This document shows, in pieces, positions 52,317 to 60,888 of a stretch of 64,000 nt of DNA. The DNA lies in contig NZ_JBEPIJ010000011.1 of NCBI RefSeq assembly GCF_040327995.1, forward strand, positions 58,264-122,263, written 5' to 3'. The stretch comes from Solimonas thermocellulolyticum (GTDB taxonomy: Bacteria > Pseudomonadota > Gammaproteobacteria > Nevskiales > Nevskiaceae). How positions within the stretch are numbered: the stretch's first letter is position 1; each line of letters starts with the position of its first letter. The notes beneath the pieces were generated by a model. It did not search any database. It saw only the letters and a program-made list of their open reading frames with translations, and was not told where the DNA came from. The position numbers were made by a program, and so were the translations under genes.

Positions 52317-52805
52317 TCAGTAGTCGTTGAGGATTTTCTGCGTGGTCGCCACATCCCTGCCAGCCTTGGCCTGGATGTCGTCCGCCGTCAGTTTTTCCAG
52401 CTTGCCGCCGACCAGCGGCACGCTGCAGCTCACGGTCCACTTCAGATGATTGGCAGAACCCTTGCCCTCGTCCTTGAGCGTCATGTCGGCGCTGACCTTG
52501 ACCGGCGTGCCCTTGATTTCCACGTCCAGACGGCCGGTCATCCGTGTCAGGTCCCAGGCATCCTGCTGGACGACGGTGATCTGGCCGGGCATGAACTTCT
52601 TGAGCATATCCGGCACCTGCACATCGTTCTTGGCGATGTAGCGCACCTTGATGCGAAAGTGCTTGTCGGACTTCTCGTGTTCGAGCACCTCGATGCCGGT
52701 GAAACCGAGCATCTGGTACTTGCGCTCGAAGTAGGCGCGGTCAGAGAACATCTTGATCACGGTCGCGGCCGGCTTGTTGAAACTATGCTTGTCGTCGAAC
52801 TTCAT
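52317..52805 (-). CDS. DUF2505-like START/polyketide-cyclase-fold protein
   Basis: 162 residues. MKFDDKHSFNKPAATVIKMF and AYFERKYQMLG are the DUF2505 opening; the rest is a predicted lipid-binding helix-grip domain. Function unknown. ATG 52803-52805 has a very strong GGAGGGGG site. A terminator 24 bases upstream separates it from the DUF1329 gene, so it has its own promoter or reads through. Confidence 0.75.
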   Translation of the reverse strand: MKFDDKHSFNKPAATVIKMFSDRAYFERKYQMLGFTGIEVLEHEKSDKHFRIKVRYIAKNDVQVPDMLKKFMPGQITVVQQDAWDLTRMTGRLDVEIKGTPVKVSADMTLKDEGKGSANHLKWTVSCSVPLVGGKLEKLTADDIQAKAGRDVATTQKILNDY

Positions 52806-52828
52806 CGGTCCCCCTCCTGCGTCGCGTG

Positions 52829-52859
52829 AAAAAGCCGCCGAGGATCGCCCTCGGCGGCT
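52829..52859 (-). terminator. Strong intrinsic terminator after the DUF1329 gene
   Basis: On the minus strand AGCCGCCGAGG (52859-52849), five-base loop, CCTCGGCGGCT (52843-52833), then TTTTT to 52829. An 11-pair perfect stem followed by five Ts, 38 bases after the DUF1329 stop. Confidence 0.93.
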
Positions 52860-52896
52860 GCCATCCACATCCAAGCGTAAGACCAAAGCGCGCGGA

Positions 52897-54252
52897 TCAC
52901 TTCGTCGTCATCTTCTGCACCGAGGCCGGCGTGAAGTAGTCCGGCTTGAACTGCACCGTCGCGTCGATCGGCTTGTCCTCGTTGAAAGTCGCGGTGATGA
53001 AGTAGCGGCCCGAGGTGAAGTGGTAGATCACTTCCGGAATCGTCGTCGCCGTCAGCAGGTTGTAGGCGAAGACGATGTGACCCTCCTGGAACTGATAGAG
53101 CTGGTCGCGGTTGTCGTAGGCGTCCACCATGCCGATGGTCCAGCCGTCCTCGTCGATGTAGAAGCGGCGCTTCTTGAAGGTGTGGCTGGTGCCGGGCTTG
53201 ATCTCGGCCTCGACCACCCAGACGCGATGCAGCTCGTAGCGCGGCAGATCCTGGTTCAAGTGCCGCGGCTTGACCATGACGTCGTACTTGGTCTGCGGGC
53301 CGGCGATACGGTTGGAGTTATACGGGATGTACATCTCCTTCTTGCCGACCAGTTTCCAGTTGTAGCGCTCGAGTGCGCCGTTGAACATGTCGACCTGGTC
53401 GTAGAACTGATGACCGTCGGTGCCCTCGTAGGGATTGTCGCAGCACACCGTCGGCGCGCGACGGATGCGCTTGAGACCCGGCGAGTACAGCCAGGCCTGG
53501 CGCCCGGCCGCGCCGGTGCCGGCCTTTTCATGCACCAGGATGAAGGTGCCGGCCAGACGCGGCGGCGAGACGGTCTTCGACAAATAGCGCAGAAACTCGC
53601 CGGAGCCCTTGGTCAGCGGAATCGGATTCTTGAACGAGGCGTAACCAAACTGGACGTCTTCGATCAGCTTGGTCAGTTGGTAATCACCGTTGGGCTGCAC
53701 GATCATCTGGTTGTTGTAGCGGGTCACCGCCTCCCCACGCCACTTCACCTTGTGATTCCAGATCGGCTCGGCGCCGGTCTTGGGGATCGGGAACGGGAAG
53801 CCGAGCTTGCAGTTGTGCGGCGTGTCCGGATCGAGCATCTCGCACTGCGTCGCGTTGACCTTGGTCGCCTCGAAGATCTCATTGGGCCAGGTCGTGAAGC
53901 GATGCGAAGGGTAGACGTTCATCTTGTAGCTGTCGTAGGTGTTCAGCAGATGCTTGTGACCCTCCGACAGCTTGTCGGCGTACTGCGCCATGTTCGCCTT
54001 GGTGATGGTGAACAACGGCTTTTCCCCGTCGATGCGCGGATCGTTGGGAAATTCGCCCGATAGTGAGCCACGACGGGTCGCCGGCTGCCATTCGGGGATC
54101 GTGCCGTCTTTGTTGCCGGCGCGCTCGGCGCCGATCGGCGTGAGTTCGTTGCCGAGCCTCGCCGCCTCTTCGGCGGAGACCTTGGCAAAAAGCGGCGCCG
54201 ACAGCAGGCTCAGCGTGAGCGCACCAGCGACGACAGGTAGGCGCTTGATCAT
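52897..54252 (-). CDS. DUF1329 outer-membrane-associated protein (stand-alone)
   Basis: 451 residues. Signal peptide MIKRLPVVAGALTLSLLSAPLFA, then a full DUF1329 domain: LGNELTPIGAERAGNKDGTI, GEKPLFTITKANMAQYADKL, WKLVGKKEMYIPYNSNRI, RYELHRVWVVEA, RFYIDEDGW. The family is thought to resemble LolA/LolB-type lipid carriers and often neighbours RND lipid exporters, but its function is unproven. It is a paralogue of the C-terminal half of the fusion at 56378-58963. ATG 54250-54252 after GGAGAG. Ends in a strong terminator. Confidence 0.88.
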   Translation of the reverse strand: MIKRLPVVAGALTLSLLSAPLFAKVSAEEAARLGNELTPIGAERAGNKDGTIPEWQPATRRGSLSGEFPNDPRIDGEKPLFTITKANMAQYADKLSEGHKHLLNTYDSYKMNVYPSHRFTTWPNEIFEATKVNATQCEMLDPDTPHNCKLGFPFPIPKTGAEPIWNHKVKWRGEAVTRYNNQMIVQPNGDYQLTKLIEDVQFGYASFKNPIPLTKGSGEFLRYLSKTVSPPRLAGTFILVHEKAGTGAAGRQAWLYSPGLKRIRRAPTVCCDNPYEGTDGHQFYDQVDMFNGALERYNWKLVGKKEMYIPYNSNRIAGPQTKYDVMVKPRHLNQDLPRYELHRVWVVEAEIKPGTSHTFKKRRFYIDEDGWTIGMVDAYDNRDQLYQFQEGHIVFAYNLLTATTIPEVIYHFTSGRYFITATFNEDKPIDATVQFKPDYFTPASVQKMTTK

Positions 54253-54405
54253 CAAGGTGACTCTCCTCGTCCAGAGTTTTACGAGCGCGCGCGATGGCTT
54301 GACGATGACGCGCGGTGACGCGGCGATGCTACCGAATCCCTCCCCGCCTTGCCATACCAGGCAAGTGCGCGGACGCAAGGAATGCGTCATCGCGATGGTT
54401 GTACG

Positions 54406-55821
54406 CTAAGGCGACTCGGATTTTTCGCAGCGCCGCAGCGCACGTTCGAGCAGCGGACGCGCCGCCAGCTCGCTGCGCAGAGCCGCGAGCATGATGAAGA
54501 CACCGGCGAGCCGCCGGTGCAGAAACACGATCTCACGCGGCGGCACTCGGAAATGCACCGACAGCGCGTTGAGCGCCGCGACGCGGCTGGCGCGCATCGG
54601 CAGGTCGCTCTCGCCCCAGCGGTAGCGGCCGTCCGCGGTGCGCAGCCGCGCCGGCACGCGGGTGTCGTCGGCGTGCGCGAACGGCTCGACGATCAGCTCG
54701 CACAACTCGGCGAAGCCATCGAGCACGCTGCGCGGAAAGCCCGGTTTCATTAATCCGATCGCGGTCGCGCCGTCGATCAGGCGCTGGCGGTCGCCACCGA
54801 TCGCACCGCGCACGATCTTTGCATAGCCGTCGATGAAGCCGCGCCCGAACACCCGCGTTGCGCCGAAATCGAGCAGAACGAAGCGGTCCGAAGCCTCATC
54901 GTCGCCGATGCGCACGCGGTAATTGCCGAAATGCGGGTCCGACTGGACCATGCCCCAATCGAAGAACTCGGTGAGAAACAGTTCGAGGAAGGCTTGGCCG
55001 AGACGGTCGCGGCGGGCCTGCGCCAGCGCCTGGACTTTGGCGTCGCGCACGTTGAGCCCGTGCTCGTAGGTCGTCGTCAGCACCTGGTCGCTGCAGTATT
55101 CGCCGATCACGCGCGGCACGACGAAGCGTGGATCGTGCGTCAGCCGCTCGGCGAAGACTTCGGTGAAGTGACGCTCGCTCTCGTAGTCGACCTCGCGGTG
55201 CAGCATTTCGCGCACTTCGTTGAACACCGGCGTCAGATCCAGGCTCTTGGGCGTCAGCCGCGTCATCAGCAGCAGTCGCGACAGCGTGCGGATGTCGCTC
55301 TCGATCGCATCGGCGACACCGGGGTACTGGATCTTGACGCACAGCTGTAGACCGTCGGCGCGACGCCGCGCCCGATGCACCTGTCCGAGCGATGCCGCCG
55401 CCAGCGGCACTTCGTCGATGTCCAGTTCCGCCAGACGCTTGCGCCCGAGCGCGCGTTCGAGCACCGGACGCACCACCTTCCAGTCCACCGGCGGCGTGTC
55501 GTCCTGCAGCGACGACAATACGCTCACCGCCTCCTCCGGCAGGAAGTACTGACCGTACAGCGACAGCATCTGCCCGGCCTTCATGACACTGCCCTTGAGC
55601 TGGCCGAGCTCGTCGGCGAGCACTTCGGCCTGGCGCCGATAGAACTCGCGATTGGCGTCGTTGCGCTCGACCTCGCCGCGGAAGATGTTGGCGATGGAGT
55701 GCGCCACGATCTTGGCACCGGCCCCGACGCCGAGTCGTGTCAGCGCGACGCTGCGCTCCAAGGGCCTGGTCTTGAGCGAGGTGATGCTACCCTTTGCGCC
55801 CTGCGGATTGCTCGATGACAT
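54406..55821 (-). CDS. ABC1/UbiB/AarF-family atypical kinase
   Basis: About 471 residues. KxGQ motif in VMKAGQMLSLYGQ, Ala-rich loop PLAAASLGQVHRA replacing the P-loop, VAIK-like CVKIQYPGV, catalytic loop QSDPHFGNY and the metal aspartate LLDFGATRVFG. No C-terminal membrane helices of true UbiB are evident, so it may not be the ubiquinone UbiB. Relatives act in quinone or lipid metabolism. ATG 55819-55821 faces the next gene with only eight bases between start codons; 13 extra codons in frame would overlap it. Confidence 0.88.
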   Translation of the reverse strand: MSSSNPQGAKGSITSLKTRPLERSVALTRLGVGAGAKIVAHSIANIFRGEVERNDANREFYRRQAEVLADELGQLKGSVMKAGQMLSLYGQYFLPEEAVSVLSSLQDDTPPVDWKVVRPVLERALGRKRLAELDIDEVPLAAASLGQVHRARRRADGLQLCVKIQYPGVADAIESDIRTLSRLLLMTRLTPKSLDLTPVFNEVREMLHREVDYESERHFTEVFAERLTHDPRFVVPRVIGEYCSDQVLTTTYEHGLNVRDAKVQALAQARRDRLGQAFLELFLTEFFDWGMVQSDPHFGNYRVRIGDDEASDRFVLLDFGATRVFGRGFIDGYAKIVRGAIGGDRQRLIDGATAIGLMKPGFPRSVLDGFAELCELIVEPFAHADDTRVPARLRTADGRYRWGESDLPMRASRVAALNALSVHFRVPPREIVFLHRRLAGVFIMLAALRSELAARPLLERALRRCEKSESP

Positions 55822-55829
55822 AGCTGGTG

Positions 55830-56273
55830 ATGAAAACCCTTGCGGACTTGCTGTTGGCATCCGGCCGCGCCGACGCCGTCGTCGCCGACGCGGTGCGGCT
55901 GATCGAGCGTCACGTCGGCAGTCGCGCCGGTCTGCGCGGCATGGGCCTGAAGACCGGTTTGACGATGGTCAAGGCGGCGAGGCCGGGCATCGTCGAACGC
56001 GCGGTGCGCAGACTGCTACCCGAATTCGCGCAGGCCCTCGATCCGATCTACCAGGCATTCCGCGCCTCGGCGCGCAGCGACTTCGCCGATTTCCTGCAGC
56101 AGCATAGCCCACAGGCGACGGCGGCGTTGCTCGCCGTCGCCGACCGGCGCATCGGTCAGGCAAGCCCGATCGCACAGTCGGCCTACGCCAAGCTGCGGGG
56201 TTCTGCGGAAGCAGAACTCCACGCGGCGATGCCGGCGCTGGCCGAGCTGCTCGCCCGACACCTGCAGGTCTGA
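55830..56273 (+). CDS. DUF6918-like protein divergent from the ABC1 kinase
   Basis: 147 residues, helical, no signal peptide. GLRGMGLKTGLTMVKAARPG then LPEFAQALDPIYQAF, FADFLQQHSP and AYAKLRGSAEAELHAAMPAL match my memory of the DUF6918 family; function unknown. ATG 55830 (a GTG just before is also possible). Divergent from the ABC1 kinase gene with an eight-base gap, and convergent with the TonB operon, 104 bases away. Confidence 0.65.
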   Translation: MKTLADLLLASGRADAVVADAVRLIERHVGSRAGLRGMGLKTGLTMVKAARPGIVERAVRRLLPEFAQALDPIYQAFRASARSDFADFLQQHSPQATAALLAVADRRIGQASPIAQSAYAKLRGSAEAELHAAMPALAELLARHLQV

Positions 56274-56377
56274 GCGCCGCTCGTGCCGTACTCGCCCCAA
56301 GGACATCGCGGACGACACCGTGACGTCGCAAGACCGCCGCGGCACTTGCTTCGCGCGCGGACACACCAAACGATGAC

Positions 56378-58963
56378 TCAGCGGGCGTAACGCCCGCGCA
56401 CCGCGGCCGGAACGAATTCGGCATCACGCATCGGCAGGCCGTATTCGGGCGGTCGATCCTCGGCCATCAGGCGGTTGGCGAAATAGCGTCCATCCTTGAG
56501 GTCGTAGACCAGCGTCGGTGCGGTGTTGGCAAAGCCTTGGTCATAAAACGGCAGCAGATGGCCTTCCTGAAACCGCCAGAGCTGGCCGGAATGGTCCTCG
56601 TTCTCGACCAGCACCACGTTCCAGCTGTCCTCGTCGACATAGAAGGTGCGCTTACCAAAGCTATGGCGGCGCCCCTGGCGCTCAGTGGCTTCGACGACCC
56701 ACACCCGATGCAGCTCGTAGCGCGTCGCATCTTGGTTGAAGTGATGCGGCGTGAGCAGACGCTCGTAGGTGTAGCTACCATCCCCGATCCGAAAGCCGTT
56801 GTAGGGAATGTACAGCTCCTGCTTGCCGACGAGCTTCCAGACGTAGCGATCGAAAGCGCCGTTGTACATGTCGATCATGTCGATGAACATCAGGCCCTCC
56901 GAGCCCACGAAGGGCTGGTCGTAGCCCACCGGCGGCACGCGGAACAGGCGCGGAATGCCCGGCGGCAGCACCCAGATGTTGCGCGGGTTCTCCAGCGAGT
57001 TGGCGCTCTCGTGCACCAGGGCGAGAAAGTCGATCTCGTTGCGGGTCTTGCCGAACCAGGTCAGGTAGTACAGCAGAATGTTCTGCTGCGACAGATCGAT
57101 CGGATCCTTGATGTTGCCGTAGCGAAACCAGACCCGCTCGGTCTGCTTGAGATACTGCGGCGAGCCGCGCGGCGCGACCACCGCCTGCGTGGTCTGTGCC
57201 TCGACCGAGTCGCCGCGATAGCGGGTGCGGTGATTCCACATCACCTCGACCCCGGACTGCGGCTTGGGGAAGGGCACGCCCAGCTTCGCGCCGGAAAGCG
57301 CATCCGGGCCGAGCAGCTTCGCGCGACCGATGTTGGCCTGGCTGGCCTCATAGATTTCCTGCGGATAGCCGACACTGCGGCGCGTCGCGTACACCGGCAT
57401 CTTGTAGTTCGGATAGCGCGCGAACAGCGCCTGATGCCCCCGACTCAGACGCTCGCGATGGCGCGCCAGATTGTCCTTGGTGATCGTGAACAGCGGCCGC
57501 TCGCCCGCGAACGGATCGCGCAGGCGCTCACCCGGCGCGAAACCTGGCGGCCATTGCGCACGCGTCAGACCACCGGTCCAAGGCGGGATGCTGCCGTCGG
57601 CATTGGCCTGGGCCTCGGCGCCGATTGGGGTCAGCCCGCCACGCGGCGCCGCGGCGCCGCTGCCGGTATCCGCGCGCGCCGCTGCGGCGCTCACCGACAG
57701 TGGCGCGTCGCCCAAGAGGCTGCCGAGTTGGATCGCTTCGTCATCGCGCACACGGCGCTGCGCCGCCGCAGCCATCGCCTGCTCGCGCGCCCTGCCGGAT
57801 TCCAGATACGCGATCCAGTCGCTGGCCAGCTTGCGCGATGCAGCATGGGACTTTGCCTGACGAAAGGCCTGCAGGGCGGCGTCGATGTCGGCCTGCTGAT
57901 AACGCGCCATCCCCAGCGTCATCCAGGTCGCGCCGTCGTTGGCCCCGAGTTCGATCGCTGCCGTCAGCGCGCGCGCCGCCTGAGCATATTCCTCGCGATC
58001 CATGTGCAACTGCGCGCGCTGCTGGTAGAGCCGCGCCGACGGGGCGAGGCGTATCGCGTCGTCGAGCGCCGCCAGCGCGAGCTGGGACTCGCGCGCAGCG
58101 ATCCACAGCGAGGCCAGCAGGGTCGCGCTCTCCCCGGTCAGCGGCACCTGCTTGCGCTCGATGAACTCGGTCAGAGTCGATGCCGCCTCGAATGGCGCAC
58201 CGATCTGCGCGGTCAGCGTGACCAGGCGCATGCGGTCGGTGACATCGGCGAGAAAGCCGAGACGAGCGGCGATCTCCAAAACCGCTGCCGCGCGGCTCTT
58301 GTCGCCGGTCTTGATGTGAATCGCCGCCAGACGCATCCAGTCGTCGCGTTGCGTCGGATCCTCGTTCAGGAGCTGCTCCAGCTCCGGCAGCGCCTCACGT
58401 TCGCGGCCGCTGGCGAGCAGCGCCGCCGCGAGCGCACGCCGCCACGACGGATCGATGCGCCGCTGCTGCGCTGCAGCCTCGCGCATGCCCCGTTGCAGCA
58501 GTGGAATCGCCTCGCCGTAGCGCTTCTGCTCGATGTACGCCGAACCCAGCGCGATCAGCGTCTCGACCGTGGGCTTGCCGGATTTGACCTGGGCTTCGAG
58601 CTGTGGGATCAGCTTCTGGTAGTCACCGCTGGCGAGATACAGCTGCGAGAGCTGTTCGCGCAACTGTTGCTCGGCCAGTCCCGACAGCGCCTTTTGCGCC
58701 AGCGCCTGCTCGATGTAGCGCGCCGCCGCCGCGGTATCGCCCGAGGCTGCCGCCTGCGCCGCGAGGTCGCGCAGCAGCAGCGACTTCGCATACGGATCGG
58801 TGGTCGTGCGCAGTAGCTCCTGTGCGCTCTTCTGCTCCACCGCCGGCGGCACCGATTCGAGTTCGCGCGTCTCGCTGCGGTACTGCTGGGCGTGCAGCGG
58901 CCAGGCGAGTGAGCCCAGCGTGGCGACGGCAAGACCGAAGGTTGCGGCGCGCAATCCCATCAT
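56378..58963 (-). CDS. TPR-DUF1329 fusion, last gene of the TonB operon
   Basis: 861 residues. Signal peptide 1-26 (AVATLGSLAWPLHAQ); eight or more TPR units from about 27 to 395 (LGSAYIEQKRYGEAIPLLQR, LGMARYQQADIDAALQAFRQ); a low-complexity linker 396-442; DUF1329 from 443 (GGLTPIGAEAQANADGSIP) to the end, with GERPLFTITKDNL, WKLVGKQELYIPYN and RYELHRVWVVEA shared with the stand-alone paralogue. In Vibrio-type TonB2 clusters a TPR protein follows TonB; here a lipid-carrier-like domain is added. Likely periplasmic or outer-membrane-facing. ATG overlaps the tonB stop. Confidence 0.88.
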   Translation of the reverse strand: MMGLRAATFGLAVATLGSLAWPLHAQQYRSETRELESVPPAVEQKSAQELLRTTTDPYAKSLLLRDLAAQAAASGDTAAAARYIEQALAQKALSGLAEQQLREQLSQLYLASGDYQKLIPQLEAQVKSGKPTVETLIALGSAYIEQKRYGEAIPLLQRGMREAAAQQRRIDPSWRRALAAALLASGREREALPELEQLLNEDPTQRDDWMRLAAIHIKTGDKSRAAAVLEIAARLGFLADVTDRMRLVTLTAQIGAPFEAASTLTEFIERKQVPLTGESATLLASLWIAARESQLALAALDDAIRLAPSARLYQQRAQLHMDREEYAQAARALTAAIELGANDGATWMTLGMARYQQADIDAALQAFRQAKSHAASRKLASDWIAYLESGRAREQAMAAAAQRRVRDDEAIQLGSLLGDAPLSVSAAAARADTGSGAAAPRGGLTPIGAEAQANADGSIPPWTGGLTRAQWPPGFAPGERLRDPFAGERPLFTITKDNLARHRERLSRGHQALFARYPNYKMPVYATRRSVGYPQEIYEASQANIGRAKLLGPDALSGAKLGVPFPKPQSGVEVMWNHRTRYRGDSVEAQTTQAVVAPRGSPQYLKQTERVWFRYGNIKDPIDLSQQNILLYYLTWFGKTRNEIDFLALVHESANSLENPRNIWVLPPGIPRLFRVPPVGYDQPFVGSEGLMFIDMIDMYNGAFDRYVWKLVGKQELYIPYNGFRIGDGSYTYERLLTPHHFNQDATRYELHRVWVVEATERQGRRHSFGKRTFYVDEDSWNVVLVENEDHSGQLWRFQEGHLLPFYDQGFANTAPTLVYDLKDGRYFANRLMAEDRPPEYGLPMRDAEFVPAAVRGRYAR

Positions 58964-59637
58964 TGCCAGTTGTATGCACAGTCGGCCGGATCCATCTCGA
59001 CACGCTGCTTGACCTCACGCGCGCGATCGTGGGACTCGTAGATCCAGTTGGCGACACTCTCGATCGCCGCGGCCTCGAACACGCCGCGCGGATCGGCGTC
59101 GATCAGGCGCACATTGGTCACCTTGCCGGTCGGCAGTACGGTGAACACCACCTCGACCCAGCCGCGGATTTTCTGCTTGCACGCCCATTCCGGCATCTGC
59201 GGCCGCGCCGTCGACAGCGGGATCAACGGTCGGCCGGTGAAGCCCTTGCCGGTGCCGAACCCGCCGCCGCCACCGCCGGCGAAGCCGCCGAAGGCGCCAC
59301 TGCTGCCGAGCTTCAAACCGCTGCCGGCCAGCCGTGTCGGCAACGCCACCGGACCCACGCTCAACGGCACCGCGGTCAGCGCTGGCACGGTGATCGACGG
59401 CAGGTCCGGCTGCGCCAGCGCCGGCGGCGCGGCCGGCGGGGGCGGCGGCGCCGCATCGGGACTTGCAAAATCCGGGGGCGGCTCCTCCTCGGGCGCCTTG
59501 CGCACGACCTCGACCTCGGGCAACACCCGCAGCAGATCGTCCGGCGCCTGCGGCGGCCGGATCAGCCATTCCATCAGCAGGAACAGCGCCAGTGCGACCA
59601 ACAGCGCGGCCGGCGGTGTGACGATCCAGCGGGTCAC
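58960..59637 (-). CDS. tonB: TonB-type energy transducer
   Basis: 225 residues. N-terminal membrane helix (PPAALLVALALFLLMEWLI), a Pro-rich stretch (EEEPPPDFASPDAAPPPPPA), a Gly-rich segment, and a C-terminal TonB domain: ARPQMPEWACKQKIRGWVEV, VTNVRLIDADPRGVFEAAAI, SVANWIY. The PXMP-x-WACK form differs from the usual YPxxA start and has two cysteines that could bond with C-terminal Cys. It links inner-membrane ExbB/ExbD energy to an outer-membrane receptor or, here, to the TPR-DUF1329 protein. GTG start, overlap GTGA with the ExbD-like gene. Confidence 0.9.
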   Translation of the reverse strand: MTRWIVTPPAALLVALALFLLMEWLIRPPQAPDDLLRVLPEVEVVRKAPEEEPPPDFASPDAAPPPPPAAPPALAQPDLPSITVPALTAVPLSVGPVALPTRLAGSGLKLGSSGAFGGFAGGGGGGFGTGKGFTGRPLIPLSTARPQMPEWACKQKIRGWVEVVFTVLPTGKVTNVRLIDADPRGVFEAAAIESVANWIYESHDRAREVKQRVEMDPADCAYNWQ

Positions 59638-59939
59638 GGATTCGCGATCACTTCGACGTGCTCGACGCCGTGTCGTTCGAGCGCCTGCAGCACGGGGATC
59701 AAGGTCGTGCTCGGCGCGTGCGCATCGACGGTCACGCGCACCACACGGCGCGCGTCGCGTTCGAGCTCGGCGACGACGTACGCGCCGAGCCGCTCCGACG
59801 GCACCGCCGCACCGTCGACGCTGACCGCGCCTTCTCCGACGACGACGATGTCGATCGGCTGTGGCGCGCGCCCGCGCCAGGCGAGCCAGCCGAGCACGGC
59901 CACGAGTACGACAGCGTAGATCAGCAGGCGCTGTTTCAC
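59634..59939 (-). CDS. Second ExbD-like subunit lacking the membrane aspartate
   Basis: 101 residues. One N-terminal helix (LLIYAVVLVAVLGWLAW) then an ExbD/TolR-like periplasmic fold: IDIVVVGEGAVSVDGAAVPS, VVRVTVDAHAPSTTLIPVL, RHGVEHVEVI. The helix has no acidic residue, whereas canonical ExbD has the proton-carrying Asp. So it cannot drive proton flow alone; it may dimerise with ExbD or act as a periplasmic adaptor. Not recognised as a named family. Overlaps both neighbours by four bases. Confidence 0.75.
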   Translation of the reverse strand: MKQRLLIYAVVLVAVLGWLAWRGRAPQPIDIVVVGEGAVSVDGAAVPSERLGAYVVAELERDARRVVRVTVDAHAPSTTLIPVLQALERHGVEHVEVIANP

Positions 59940-60340
59940 GGCTGCTCCGCGGCGACGGCGACATCGCGCACCCCGGCCAGGCGCGCCTGGTCCATCGCCT
60001 GCACCAAGAGGCCGGCGCGTGCGTCACGATCCGCCTGGACGATGACCGCGGCCTCGGGGTTCTCCGACTTGAGTTTGCGGATCAGCCCACGCAGCTCGCG
60101 GATGTCCACGCGCTGGCCGTCGATCCAGACCTCACCCTCGGCGGAAATCGCCACCAGGATGTTGCTCTGCTCCTGCTTGACCGCGGTCTCGGCCGATGGC
60201 CGGTTGATCTCGATGCCCGCCTCGCGAACGAAGGTCGTCGTCACGATGAAAAAGATCAGCATGATGAAGATCACATCGAGCATCGGCGTCAAATCGATGC
60301 CGGTGTCTTCGGGCGGGGCGGCGTGACGGCGCACTTTCAT
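59936..60340 (-). CDS. exbD: ExbD-type biopolymer transport subunit
   Basis: 134 residues. DLTPMLDVIFIMLIFFIVTT is the single membrane helix with the conserved proton-relay Asp in MLDVIF; then the periplasmic domain SNILVAISAEGEVWIDGQ and AAVIVQADRDARAGLLVQAM. Works with the ExbB pentamer to harness proton motive force for TonB. Starts 20 bases after exbB. Confidence 0.94.
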   Translation of the reverse strand: MKVRRHAAPPEDTGIDLTPMLDVIFIMLIFFIVTTTFVREAGIEINRPSAETAVKQEQSNILVAISAEGEVWIDGQRVDIRELRGLIRKLKSENPEAAVIVQADRDARAGLLVQAMDQARLAGVRDVAVAAEQP

Positions 60341-60360
60341 GGTCGGACCGGGTCTGGACC

Positions 60361-60888
60361 TCAGGTGTAAGCCAGCTCGTCACCGAGCCGTTCGGTTTCG
60401 ACTTTCACGCGCTTGCGAAAGCGGTTGATCGACAGCAGACCCGACAACCCGACGACCATGCCAGCCATGGTCGGGATGGTCGCGCGCGACACGCCAGCGG
60501 CCATCGCGCGCGCATCCGAGGTGCCCTTGAGCGCCATCACGTCGAACACCTCGATCATGCCGGTGACGGTACCGAGCAGACCGAGCAGCGGACACATCGA
60601 GATCATCATCTGGATCAGCGGCAGCGTCGCCGCCATCGACGATTCCTGCGCGGAGATCAGTGCGGCGCGGACGCGGCGCGCCGTCCAGGAGCGGCGTTCG
60701 TCACGCGACCGCCAGTGCTCGCACACCTGGTCGCGTCGACGCGGCCAAACCCGGTGGAAGTACCAATAGCGTTCGAGAATCAGCGTCCATAGCGCAACCG
60801 CCGCGATGAAGATCCACCACAGCACGAAGCCGCCGGCGTCCATGAAGCGCTGGACCGGCAGTAGGGCGGCGGACAACCAATCAAGCAC
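60361..60888 (-). CDS. exbB: ExbB-type subunit (short), TonB2 system
   Basis: 175 residues. GGFVLWWIFIAAVALWTLIL first helix; core LIQMMISMCPLLGLLGTVTG and GMVVGLSGLLSINRFRKRV, the MotA/TolQ/ExbB channel signature. Three helices as in ExbB. Start is GTG 60886-60888 with GGAGG at ideal spacing, overlapping the long ExbB gene by eight bases. An upstream extension to 60954 is a shadow. Confidence 0.93.
   Translation of the reverse strand: MLDWLSAALLPVQRFMDAGGFVLWWIFIAAVALWTLILERYWYFHRVWPRRRDQVCEHWRSRDERRSWTARRVRAALISAQESSMAATLPLIQMMISMCPLLGLLGTVTGMIEVFDVMALKGTSDARAMAAGVSRATIPTMAGMVVGLSGLLSINRFRKRVKVETERLGDELAYT

Noticed and set aside
56381..56397. GCGGGCG-TAA-CGCCCGC as terminator of the TonB operon
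   Set aside because: A good hairpin but inside the last codons of the fusion gene and without a T-run; left as coding sequence.
56537..58816. 759-codon plus-strand open frame opposite the TPR-DUF1329 gene
   Set aside because: The minus-strand frame has signal peptide, TPRs and DUF1329; the plus frame is low-complexity shadow.
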